From positions 4,340,001-4,404,000 of the forward strand of contig NZ_CP003915.1 of assembly GCF_000521505.1 (NCBI RefSeq): DNA of 64,000 bases, read 5' to 3'. Positions within the stretch are counted from its first letter, which is position 1, and each line of letters opens with the position of its first letter. The notes below the pieces were generated by a model. That model did no database searches. It was not told where the DNA came from and was given only the letters and a program-made list of their open reading frames with translations. This stretch comes from Advenella mimigardefordensis DPN7. GTDB lineage: Bacteria; Pseudomonadota; Gammaproteobacteria; Burkholderiales; Burkholderiaceae_B. Shown piece by piece: positions 35,620-43,577 of the stretch. A program made the translations under genes and the position numbers.

Positions 35620-36498
35620 TTACCCCAAACTGCGCTTATACGAGCGCTCAAGAATTTGATTGTAGGACATCATAATGATCAGATTCATGATCAGCAGTAG
35701 AATGGCCAGGGCCGCCCCCATGGGCCAGTTCAGATCAACCATGAACTGCTCATAAATGCTGTTGGATACCATGCGGGATCGACCGCCGCCCAGCAGCACA
35801 GGTATCGCAAACGCACTGGTGGAAAGACCAAAGACAATCAGGCTGCCCGACAGTATGCCCGGCGTGGCCTGCGGCAGAATGACCCGCTTGATGGTCTGCC
35901 ATTTGGAGGCATTGAGTGAATAGGCCGCCTTGATGGTTTGCGGATCAATCTTGTTAAGCGATGTCCACACCGGAATAATCATAAACGGCAACATGACATG
36001 CACCAGGCCGATCACCACGGCAGCAGAGGTGTATAGCAGCGACCCCAGGCCCATCATCTCGGTGAGTTTGCCGATAGGCGACATGGGGTTAAGCAGCATG
36101 CTCCAGCCGAAGGCGCGCACCACAAGTGAAATAAGCAGAGGCGACAGAATGACCAGCAGAAATACCGAGTTCCACGGTGCCTTCATGCGACTCAGAATGT
36201 ACGACTCCGGCACGCCGATCAGCACGCAAATGAGCGTGACCAGACCCGATATCCACAAGGTGCGCCAGAATACCGTGAGCGTGTAGTTGCTGGTAAAAAT
36301 TTCTATGTATTGTTCAAGCGTCCAGCCCGCTTGCACACCCAGGTCGTAATCGTAAGGCCGGAATGACAGCACGATGGTGAGCACCAGCGGCACAATCAGC
36401 AAACCAATGAAAAGCAGGGTTAACGGCATGGCGCCCAGAAAGCTCAGGCGCCGCTTGCGCGCCGGCGTGGCGCCAGGATCAGGATGCGTCATGGTCAA
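35620..36498 (-). CDS. ABC transporter permease, PotB-like
   Basis: A 292-residue membrane protein with six helices. The EAA loop reads AAYSLNASKWQTIKRVILPQATPGI (in pieces), as in PotB and HisM-type subunits. The N-terminal tail is short and basic. Its ATG overlaps the stop of the ATPase gene by four bases (ATGA), so translation is coupled. It forms the membrane channel together with the PotC-like subunit. Confidence 0.88.
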   Translation of the reverse strand: MTMTHPDPGATPARKRRLSFLGAMPLTLLFIGLLIVPLVLTIVLSFRPYDYDLGVQAGWTLEQYIEIFTSNYTLTVFWRTLWISGLVTLICVLIGVPESYILSRMKAPWNSVFLLVILSPLLISLVVRAFGWSMLLNPMSPIGKLTEMMGLGSLLYTSAAVVIGLVHVMLPFMIIPVWTSLNKIDPQTIKAAYSLNASKWQTIKRVILPQATPGILSGSLIVFGLSTSAFAIPVLLGGGRSRMVSNSIYEQFMVDLNWPMGAALAILLLIMNLIIMMSYNQILERSYKRSLG

Positions 36499-37607
36499 AC
36501 ATTCCCGGCAGGCTCGGCAGTGAGCACCCTGAGCGCATCTTCGTGCCAGTCCAGGCTCACATCTTCACCAATTTTATAAACCTGTTGGTGGTTATTGATC
36601 ACCGAGACAACGACCAGTCCGAAGGCGGTTTGCACCTCGTACATCCACAAATTGCCAAGGAAAAAACTGTTTTTGACCGTACCGGCAAAACGCCCCTGGC
36701 CGTGCCGGTCAATGACGATTTTTTCGGGACGCACCGACACCAGTGCCTCGGATGTACCCGCACTTGAGGTTTCTGCATGTGACGTACGATTAGCATTGTC
36801 TTTCAATGTGATGCGTTGGCCGTCCAGATCGAAGTGAGTACCCTGCTCTGTGGCCGTAACCGTGACAGCAAAGGTATTGGTCTTGCCGACAAAACGGGAA
36901 ATAAAGGGGGTGGCCGGATTTTCATACATCACGTAAGGCTCATCAATTTGTATAACTTTGCCTTCGCGCATGACGACCACACGGTCGCTGACTGACAGCG
37001 CTTCGGCCTGGTCGTGCGTCACCATGATGGTGGTCGTACCTGCCTGTTGCTGAATCCGGCGTAACTCAAATTGCATCTCTTCACGCAAATTGGCATCCAG
37101 ATTCGACAAGGGTTCGTCCAGCAACAATACCGGCGGCTGAATCACCAGCGCACGTGCCAGAGCCACACGCTGACGCTGACCACCCGACAGCTCACGCGGG
37201 TATCGCTGTGCGAATTTCTCCAGTTGCGCTACGGCCAGTGCGTCCCTGACGCGCCGCGCAATGTCGCTACCCGATACCTTGCGCATTTCCAGACCAAAGG
37301 CCACATTCTTTTCAACTGTCATATGCGGGAAAAGTGCATACGTCTGGAAAACAATGCCCAGCCCCCTTTCATTGGGTTTGGCAAACGTGATGTCTGTGCC
37401 GTCCAGAATGATACTGCCGGCGGTAACGTCTACGAACCCCGCAATCATCTGCAAAGTGGTGGTCTTGCCACAGCCCGAAGGACCCAGCAGCGAAACGAAC
37501 TCGCCTTTGGCAACGTCAAGGGAGAGATTGTCGACAGCGGTGGTGTCCGCAAATTTTTTGGTCAGGCCGTGCAACTGCAAAAAAGCATACGTCCTCACTT
37601 CGTTCAA
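36495..37607 (-). CDS. ABC transporter ATPase, PotA-like
   Basis: A 370-residue ATPase. Walker A is GPSGCGKTT (about 43-51), the signature LSGGQRQRVALARAL, Walker B VLLLDEPLSNLD and the H-loop MVTHDQAEA. The C-terminal TOBE-type domain (VSVRPEKIVID and following) is typical of PotA/CysA-like subunits. The frame opens with a TTG at 37607; a GTG four codons later is equally possible, and neither has a strong ribosome binding site. It is the first gene of the operon and lies divergent to the IclR regulator at 37873. Confidence 0.9.
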   Translation of the reverse strand: MNEVRTYAFLQLHGLTKKFADTTAVDNLSLDVAKGEFVSLLGPSGCGKTTTLQMIAGFVDVTAGSIILDGTDITFAKPNERGLGIVFQTYALFPHMTVEKNVAFGLEMRKVSGSDIARRVRDALAVAQLEKFAQRYPRELSGGQRQRVALARALVIQPPVLLLDEPLSNLDANLREEMQFELRRIQQQAGTTTIMVTHDQAEALSVSDRVVVMREGKVIQIDEPYVMYENPATPFISRFVGKTNTFAVTVTATEQGTHFDLDGQRITLKDNANRTSHAETSSAGTSEALVSVRPEKIVIDRHGQGRFAGTVKNSFFLGNLWMYEVQTAFGLVVVSVINNHQQVYKIGEDVSLDWHEDALRVLTAEPAGNV

Positions 37608-37872
37608 TTTGATCTTGTTCCGCGGGCTGCGCTGTTATGTCGTACGCAGCAGCATGTGAGGTGATACGGCGGTAAACAACCTGGCATGCAGCAGGGGGAA
37701 CGCACAACAGTCATGCTGTATATGACAGTTGTATTAACCCGATAATTGTCCCTTGCATGGCCTGATTTATATATTGGTATTTCTACTAATAAAATTATTT
37801 TTATTTATATTTCATTTATTGGAAAAATATATATAATAATTAATAATTAATTTCATTAATCAGAATACAACA
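37608..37872. promoter_or_regulatory. Divergent promoter region between the ABC/flavoenzyme operon and the IclR gene
   Basis: A 265-base stretch, very AT-rich from 37770 to 37860, with repeated ATTAAT and AATAATTAATAATTAATT blocks. It should hold both promoters, and probably the site of the IclR-type regulator, which usually binds between itself and its target. Confidence 0.5.
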
Positions 37873-38691
37873 ATGGACCAGAAATCAAACAGTGCACAGG
37901 GTGTTCTTACCAAAGGCTTGGGTATTTTGCGCTTGCTCAGTGATGCCGGACAGCAAGGGCTACGCGTGACGGATATTGCCCGCCAGCTTGAACTTTCCCA
38001 GGCCACGGTGCACCGGCTGTTGCAAACACTGATTGCTGAAGGCTTTGTTGTGCAGCGGCAGGGAAGCAAATCCTATACGCTGACTCTGGAACTGTTCTCC
38101 CTGGTGGCGCGTGCGCATCACAAGGAATCATCGCTACGCGCCATCTGCCGCAGTTCCATTCTCAGAATTGTGGGAACACTGCAGGATTCTGCCTTTGTGC
38201 TATTGCGAGACCGCTATGACGTGGTGTGTATCGATAAAATGGAAGGCAGCTATATCACGCAATCACTCACCGGCGGCATCGGCGGACGCATTCCCATTGG
38301 CCTGGGCCAGGGAAGCATTGCCATTCTTGCGGCCTTGCCGGAAAGTGAACAGAACGCCATCCTGTCATTCAACATCCCGCGCTTCTACCAGGAAGATGGC
38401 ATTGATGAGCCACAGTTGCGCGCGCGAATCAAACAGGCGCAGCAAAACGGTTTTGTGCTGAACACGGGCCCAGGCAAACTCACGGGCATAGGCGGTATTG
38501 CCGTGGCGTTTACCGATAGCACGGGCTATCCGGCAGGAGCCATAGGTCTGAGCGTCCTTACCGAAAGGCTGACGCAGGAGCGTCTGCCCTTTATTGTGGA
38601 TATTCTGAAACGTGAAGCGGCAGCGATCAGCAGCAATTTGAATCCCTTTGATCCGGCCCTGGGCAGCCCGCATATGGCACTGTCCAACTGA
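37873..38691 (+). CDS. IclR-family transcriptional regulator
   Basis: A 272-residue protein. Residues 13-65 form the winged helix-turn-helix (RVTDIARQLELSQATVHRLLQTL), and residues 80-255 the IclR effector-binding domain (GGIGGRIPIGLGQGSIAILAALPE and PAGAIGLSVLTERL). It is placed head-to-head with the ABC/flavoenzyme operon and is the probable regulator of it, responding to the transported amine or an oxidation product. The ATG at 37873 is certain from the family alignment start; the ribosome binding site is weak. Confidence 0.88.
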   Translation: MDQKSNSAQGVLTKGLGILRLLSDAGQQGLRVTDIARQLELSQATVHRLLQTLIAEGFVVQRQGSKSYTLTLELFSLVARAHHKESSLRAICRSSILRIVGTLQDSAFVLLRDRYDVVCIDKMEGSYITQSLTGGIGGRIPIGLGQGSIAILAALPESEQNAILSFNIPRFYQEDGIDEPQLRARIKQAQQNGFVLNTGPGKLTGIGGIAVAFTDSTGYPAGAIGLSVLTERLTQERLPFIVDILKREAAAISSNLNPFDPALGSPHMALSN

Positions 38692-38731
38692 TCAGCATGT
38701 TCGCTGATCTGCAAGACGTTCACTTGCTCCA

Positions 38732-38757
38732 ATTGCAAGCGCAAATTGCAAGCGCAA
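38732..38757. repeat. Perfect 13-bp tandem repeat
   Basis: ATTGCAAGCGCAA occurs twice without a gap, between two convergent genes. It adds to a hairpin just after it. Confidence 0.7.
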
Positions 38758-38785
38758 TATGCCGCGTCATCCGGAACACGGCATA
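38758..38785. terminator. Hairpin between convergent iclR-type and puuB-type genes
   Basis: TATGCCG and CGGCATA form 7-bp arms around a 14-base loop, 12 bases before the stop of the leftward gene. It could end transcription in both directions; no U-run is present. Confidence 0.4.
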
Positions 38786-38796
38786 CGCAGGCATAA

Positions 38797-40104
38797 TCAG
38801 CGCTCGGCGCTGGCCCTGATGCCCTGATAGAAAATAGCGCTTTTGACACCCAGTGCCCGTAACGGCTCTGGCGGCAACCAGGCTGGGCCGCCCAGCCCCA
38901 ATACCGCATCCAGTTCTTCTGAGGGATGGTTCAGCATCAGCTCGGCCAACAGACGCCCATTTACGGTGCCGCGCAGCACGCCCGAGCCATTACAACCCAG
39001 CGAACCATAGATGCCCTCAGCCAGCTTGCCGAAAAAGATGCCACCGTTACGCGTGAGCGCGGTGGTTCCGCCCCAGACAAATTCAAAGTCGTGCGATGCC
39101 ATTTGTGGAAAGCGGCGTTTGTAGTAGCTCTTCAGCATGGTGGTGTAGGCCGTGGCACTGCGCTCTGATTCATATGAATAGGCGCTACGCACCATGAAGC
39201 GATTACCCGACACTTTGCGCAATGTCGTACCAAGGCGATGCGCCGGCAGCAGGCCCCATTGTCTGGCGGGCCCAAGAGCAGCAGCCTGTTCGTCAGAAAG
39301 TGCGGGTGTCAGCCCCGCATATGTGTAAATGGCAATCAGGCGGTCTTTCAGAAAACCCAGCCTGCGGGCAAAGGCATTATTGGCAATGACCAGTTGACCT
39401 GCAGAAAAATCACCCTTGCTGGTCGATACGGTATAGCGGCCCGCACCACCGGTAATCCGATTGGCAAAAGTCTCTTCCAGTAAAGTGACATTTGCCGGGA
39501 GCGTGTCGGCCAGACCCCGATGCATGGCAGCAGGCTGCACAAATACGTTATTGCGCGTGTAATAACCAAAATCGTAATAACGCGTCCCCAGTCGCTGTGC
39601 CAGCTGATCCTGGCTCAGCACTTCGGTGTCAATACCCAGCCGCTTGTTTTTATCGATGCCCGACAGGAGCGAAGCTTTGCCGGCCGGCGTGGCCGACGCA
39701 TTGTATTTACCGCTATCTTCATCCCAGTCGCAATCGATACGATGCGCCTGCAAGGTACGCTTGAGCCATTGCAAACCATGTTCGTAAACACGAATCTGCA
39801 TGCGTCCCAGAAGATCGTCCTGTGCAGGATCCTTCACAATCCCCGAACGGGGGAACGTGGACATGAACCCGGAATTGCGACTTGATGAACCCTCACCAAT
39901 TACACTGCCTTCCAGCACGAGCACTGATTTGTCCGGTGCCAGTTCCGCCAGACGGCGGGCCGCAGACAAGCCGGTAAAGCCCGCCCCGATGACAATGAAA
40001 TCAAAGGCACGAGGGCCTTGTGGTTCCGTGTTGGCCGTGCGCGCAGGCAGCAGCGCATTCCAGCCGGAACGGTTGTTATAGTGGGGCAAATAGGGATTTT
40101 TCAC
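38797..40104 (-). CDS. PuuB/OrdL-type FAD-dependent amine oxidoreductase
   Basis: A 435-residue protein of the D-amino-acid-oxidase fold. The FAD motif is FIVIGAGFTGLSAARRLAE (about residues 36-54), followed by GEGSSSRNSGF, which is typical of gamma-glutamylputrescine oxidases. The C-terminal part has GSLGCNGSGVLRGTVNGRLLAELM. Members oxidise gamma-glutamylputrescine or related amines. It sits near a polyamine-type transporter operon, so participation in amine use is likely, though it is a separate transcription unit convergent with the IclR gene. Confidence 0.85.
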   Translation of the reverse strand: MKNPYLPHYNNRSGWNALLPARTANTEPQGPRAFDFIVIGAGFTGLSAARRLAELAPDKSVLVLEGSVIGEGSSSRNSGFMSTFPRSGIVKDPAQDDLLGRMQIRVYEHGLQWLKRTLQAHRIDCDWDEDSGKYNASATPAGKASLLSGIDKNKRLGIDTEVLSQDQLAQRLGTRYYDFGYYTRNNVFVQPAAMHRGLADTLPANVTLLEETFANRITGGAGRYTVSTSKGDFSAGQLVIANNAFARRLGFLKDRLIAIYTYAGLTPALSDEQAAALGPARQWGLLPAHRLGTTLRKVSGNRFMVRSAYSYESERSATAYTTMLKSYYKRRFPQMASHDFEFVWGGTTALTRNGGIFFGKLAEGIYGSLGCNGSGVLRGTVNGRLLAELMLNHPSEELDAVLGLGGPAWLPPEPLRALGVKSAIFYQGIRASAER

Positions 40105-40358
40105 GCTTATTGACTTGGGACAGAAAGAACGGAAGAGTTTTCCATCATAAGTGGCCGGCAGTAATTTTCAATCGTTTTGTCACATCTGCATGAAAACCGC
40201 GGCAAATGTGTAATCTATCTGCAACATGAGGCAGCGGGGACGTCTTTTTGAGAACAGTGAAGCACATGCAGGCTGTATCGGATGACAAGAGTCATTCCCG
40301 CCTATGCTCGCGATTGCCACGCCAGCCTGCGGCCTGGCTTGCCAGGAGCCGCCACGAT

Positions 40359-40820
40359 TTACCTGATGGCAATATGCACGCTCACTTCAATCGCTGTTTC
40401 CTCGCGCCCCCGATAGACTTCAAAATCGGTAGTGAAGGCTCGCTGGTGGGGGGCATCTTCACGTTTGAAATAATCCCAGATATCCAGCCATACCCGGATA
40501 ACCGTTTCGGGCATTTTCCCCTTGCCGGTAAAAACCAGATACTGCCCCGACGGCACCGTTACTTCAACCAGGTCCAGGTTGCATTTTTCGGGCTTGTGAA
40601 CAGCACCTGCCGTCACGGTATAACGGCCGTCCTGACCGGACTCGTAGCCCCCATAGACCCCATAGACCGGGGCATCTGCGGGCAGCTCGGGCACCAGCTC
40701 CGTGTACACGTCATGCCAGAGCAAGGGCAAGCGTGCCGTCTTCAAGGTTTCTTCGTCGGCGTTACAGGTGCGGGTCTGCACGCCCAGGACGCGGAATGAA
40801 GGCAGGTTAACGATGCTCAT
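40359..40820 (-). CDS. GyrI-like/AraC effector-binding domain protein
   Basis: A 153-residue single-domain protein of the GyrI-like small-molecule-binding family. Recognisable parts are VLGVQTRTCNADEETLKTARLPLLWHDV (in pieces), VYGVYGGYESGQDGRYTV and VPSGQYLVFTGKG, which form the SHS2 duplicate. It has no DNA-binding domain. Such proteins bind and buffer drugs or metabolites, or act in stress, but the ligand here is unknown. The ATG at 40820 is preceded by AAAAGGGATAGGCC. Confidence 0.8.
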   Translation of the reverse strand: MSIVNLPSFRVLGVQTRTCNADEETLKTARLPLLWHDVYTELVPELPADAPVYGVYGGYESGQDGRYTVTAGAVHKPEKCNLDLVEVTVPSGQYLVFTGKGKMPETVIRVWLDIWDYFKREDAPHQRAFTTDFEVYRGREETAIEVSVHIAIR

Positions 40821-40873
40821 GGCCTATCCCTTTTAGTGCCATGCAAAGATGGCGTAACACAATGTGATCCGGT

Positions 40874-41062
40874 TTAAAGCTGGCGCGATGCGGCAATTTT
40901 TTTGTCGGTGTTGTATTGGCTCAGGGCATAGACGGCCCACAATGCGGCGGGTAGCCAGCCAATCAGCGTGATTTGCAGAATAAGGCAAACGATCCCTGCA
41001 ATGGGACGTCCGATCGTGAAAAACACGACGAAAGGCAGAAAAATGGCGAGCAGTAATCTCAT
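40874..41062 (-). CDS. YqaE/Pmp3-family small membrane protein
   Basis: A 62-residue protein with two membrane helices (LLAIFLPFVVFFTI and IVCLILQITLIGWLPAALWAVYAL). It carries the Pmp3/UPF0057 signature, in which a cation-leak or osmotic-stress role is reported for some members. I start at the ATG at 41062; the frame extends 17 codons upstream, but that part is unlike the family. Confidence 0.8.
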   Translation of the reverse strand: MRLLLAIFLPFVVFFTIGRPIAGIVCLILQITLIGWLPAALWAVYALSQYNTDKKIAASRQL

Positions 41063-41314
41063 GAAAAATTCCGTAATACGATGCAGTTTATTATGGGCGA
41101 TATAACATCGCACATGGCGACGAATCCCGTAATATCAAGGCTGTATTATAACGGCTGGCTACAGTACAGGTCGTTCCCGGGTATGCCGGACGCGGTTGCG
41201 GGGGAGGATGGGGCTGACTCAGCACCCGCCGTTTACCGACCCCTGTCGCCTGCCCTTTCAGGTTCTTCACCTTTAGTTTTGTTTTTGAGCTTTATTTTTA
41301 TAAAAGGATCGCGT

Positions 41315-41854
41315 ATGTCTCCACAGGATATTCTGGACTTCTGGTTTCAAGAAACCCCTTCTGAACAATGGTTCACCAGCGATCCACAATTTGACGCAAC
41401 GATTCGTGAGCGCTTTACCGACGTATGGCAGCAAGCCACACGCGCCGAACTCAGTGGCTGGCGCAGCACCATTCGTGGGCGCCTTGCTGAAATCATTGTA
41501 TTGGATCAATTCTCGCGCAACATTGGTCGTGGCACACCTGCGGCCTTTGCTCAGGATGCCATGGCGTTGGTGCTGTCGCAGGAGGCGACGCGCACGACTG
41601 AATTTACCGAGCTGACCCAGCAGGAGAACAATTTCCTGCTGATGCCCATGATGCACTCTGAATCCACTGTCATTCACCAGGCGGCCGAATGTCTTTTTCG
41701 CAAGTATGGCTCAGAGGAGTCCTATCAATTTGAACTGAAACATAAAGCCATTATTGACGCTTTCGGTCGGTATCCGCATCGCAACGAGATTCTGGCACGC
41801 CCGTCTACGCCAGAAGAAATCGCCTTTCTGCAAGAACCTGGTTCATCGTTTTGA
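41315..41854 (+). CDS. DUF924 family protein
   Basis: A 179-residue all-helical protein. MSPQDILDFWF at the start and GRLAEIIVLDQFSRNIGRGTPAAFAQD, MPMMHSES and FGRYPHRNEILAR later are the family's conserved parts. The family is related to TPR-like folds; the function is unknown. The ATG at 41315 has AAAGGA before it, while the frame runs on upstream without a better site. Confidence 0.85.
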   Translation: MSPQDILDFWFQETPSEQWFTSDPQFDATIRERFTDVWQQATRAELSGWRSTIRGRLAEIIVLDQFSRNIGRGTPAAFAQDAMALVLSQEATRTTEFTELTQQENNFLLMPMMHSESTVIHQAAECLFRKYGSEESYQFELKHKAIIDAFGRYPHRNEILARPSTPEEIAFLQEPGSSF

Positions 41855-42227
41855 CGCGAGTGATTCCGGCCTGACTGCGCTTCTTGTGATCACTCACGAC
41901 GTTCCCGGCCCGCCGGCCTCTGTGTACGCATCTGGCTCGACAGAAACGGGGAGGCGCGGTTGGCTCGGCACTTGCACATGTACGGCGCCAAGCCTTACGC
42001 CACACTGAATTTCCCGAACTTGCACAACAAAATAGGGGTTTTTACGCATCCGTTTTAAGAAAGTATTTGACCGTGATATTTTCTGTGATTATCATTATTT
42101 GACCAAGCAATTATTGCTTACCCAATCATTGAACCTACATTATTCCAGCCCAACGGGAAAAGCAGGTTATGCCACCGGCATCGCCTGGATCCGCATTAAC
42201 GGCTGATCATTACGGTTATCATTTTCC
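41855..42227. promoter_or_regulatory. Upstream region of emrAB with palindrome
   Basis: No gene is seen in this 373-base stretch. An inverted repeat AAGCAAT-T-ATTGCTT (42106-42120) stands about 110 bases before emrA. It looks like a MarR/TetR-type operator, but no such regulator gene is adjacent. A second element, TGTGATTATCATTATTTGACC (in pieces, about 42085-42104), precedes it. Confidence 0.45.
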
Positions 42228-43577
42228 ATGAGTTCCAATTCAAATCCCACGACGGCCACTCCCGACGCACCGTCCGCCGTTCCCGCTTCTGCCGATGCAG
42301 GAGCAAAAGCTAAGCAAAAGAAAAAGCCCGCCGGCAATAAACGCAGCTTTCTGTTCAAACTGCTATTTCTGGTAGTTGTGGTTATCGCCGTTATTGCAGG
42401 TGTCATGTATTACCTGAATGGCCGCTGGTATGAAAGCACCGACGATGCCTATGTGCAGGGCAATATTATTCAGATCACACCGCAGGTTGGTGGCACCGTG
42501 GTGGGCATTTTCGCCGATGATGGCGACTTTGTGCATGCCGGCGATACGCTGATCCGCCTGGACCAGACCGAGGCAGAAGTGGCGCTGAACGAAGCCAAGG
42601 CTGCATTAGCCAAAACCGTAAGAGAAGTGCGCAGCCTGTACAGTCAGGCCAGCGGTGCCAAGGCCACATCGGGCGCCCAGCTGGCCATGGTGCAGGCTCA
42701 GGAATCCGCGGTCAAGGGCGCCAAAACAGCGCTGGACAAAGCGCAGGCCGATTACGGCCGCAGACAGAAACTGGTTAAATCCGGCGCTATCTCCGCAGAG
42801 GAAAGCGCCCACGCCAGAGACGTATTTCTGCAGGCTCAAAGCCAGTATCAGTCTGCACTCAGCCAGCTTGAAGCCACTCGCAGCCAGTTGACGGCTTCCG
42901 AGCAGACCGCTGAGGTGAGCAATGCACTGGTGGCCGGCACGTTGATTAACCAGCATCCCGATATTCTGGTAGCCGAAGCCAAACTGAAAGCCGCCTATCT
43001 GACCTTTGTACGCAGCACCATCACCGCCCCCGCCGATGGCTATGTGGCCAAGCGTGCCGCACAGGTTGGTCAGCGTGTTGCAGCCGGCAGCGCCATGATG
43101 GCCGTAGTGCCGCTGAAAAACGCCTGGATTTACGCCAACTTCAAAGAAACACAAATGAAAGATATGCGCATCGGCCAGCCCGTGAGCATTACTTCAGACC
43201 TGTATGGCGATGACGTGGTTTATGACGGCGTGATCAGCAGCCTGGGTATTGGTACAGGTAGTGCCTTCGCCCTGCTGCCCGCGCAGAATGCGACCGGCAA
43301 CTGGATCAAAATCGTGCAGCGTATTCCGGTACGGGTGGAGTTTGCCAAGCCCGAGCAACTGGAAAAACATCCGCTGCGCATTGGCATGTCCATGTTTGTT
43401 GAAGCCGATCTGCACAATACCGATGGCGCTGTGCTTGCCACCGGCGTGAACCCGAACAGCAAGCTGCAAACGACGATTTATGATCAGCAGGTCGCAGCAG
43501 CAGACCGCCTGATTGCCGACATTGTGCAGCAGAATCTGGCGACCAGCGACGCGGATACCAAAAAAGCCGATGAGTAA
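42228..43577 (+). CDS. emrA: EmrA-type membrane fusion protein of a drug efflux pump
   Basis: A 449-residue HlyD-family protein. After a basic cytoplasmic tail, residues 43-65 form the single membrane helix (LFKLLFLVVVVIAVIAGVMYYL, in pieces). Then come the lipoyl halves (TPQVGGTVVGIFADDGDFVHAGDTLIRLD, in pieces; and RSTITAPADGYVAKRAAQVGQRVAAGS, in pieces) around a coiled coil of about 130 residues (EVALNEAKAAL to SALSQLEATR). It links the MFS pump EmrB to an outer membrane channel. No channel gene is present here. The stop lies inside emrB with an 8-base overlap. Confidence 0.9.
   Translation: MSSNSNPTTATPDAPSAVPASADAGAKAKQKKKPAGNKRSFLFKLLFLVVVVIAVIAGVMYYLNGRWYESTDDAYVQGNIIQITPQVGGTVVGIFADDGDFVHAGDTLIRLDQTEAEVALNEAKAALAKTVREVRSLYSQASGAKATSGAQLAMVQAQESAVKGAKTALDKAQADYGRRQKLVKSGAISAEESAHARDVFLQAQSQYQSALSQLEATRSQLTASEQTAEVSNALVAGTLINQHPDILVAEAKLKAAYLTFVRSTITAPADGYVAKRAAQVGQRVAAGSAMMAVVPLKNAWIYANFKETQMKDMRIGQPVSITSDLYGDDVVYDGVISSLGIGTGSAFALLPAQNATGNWIKIVQRIPVRVEFAKPEQLEKHPLRIGMSMFVEADLHNTDGAVLATGVNPNSKLQTTIYDQQVAAADRLIADIVQQNLATSDADTKKADE

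Noticed and set aside
41754..42008. ORF of 84 codons overlapping and following the DUF924 gene
   Set aside because: Cysteine- and proline-rich sequence without family match or ribosome binding site; begins inside the DUF924 gene.
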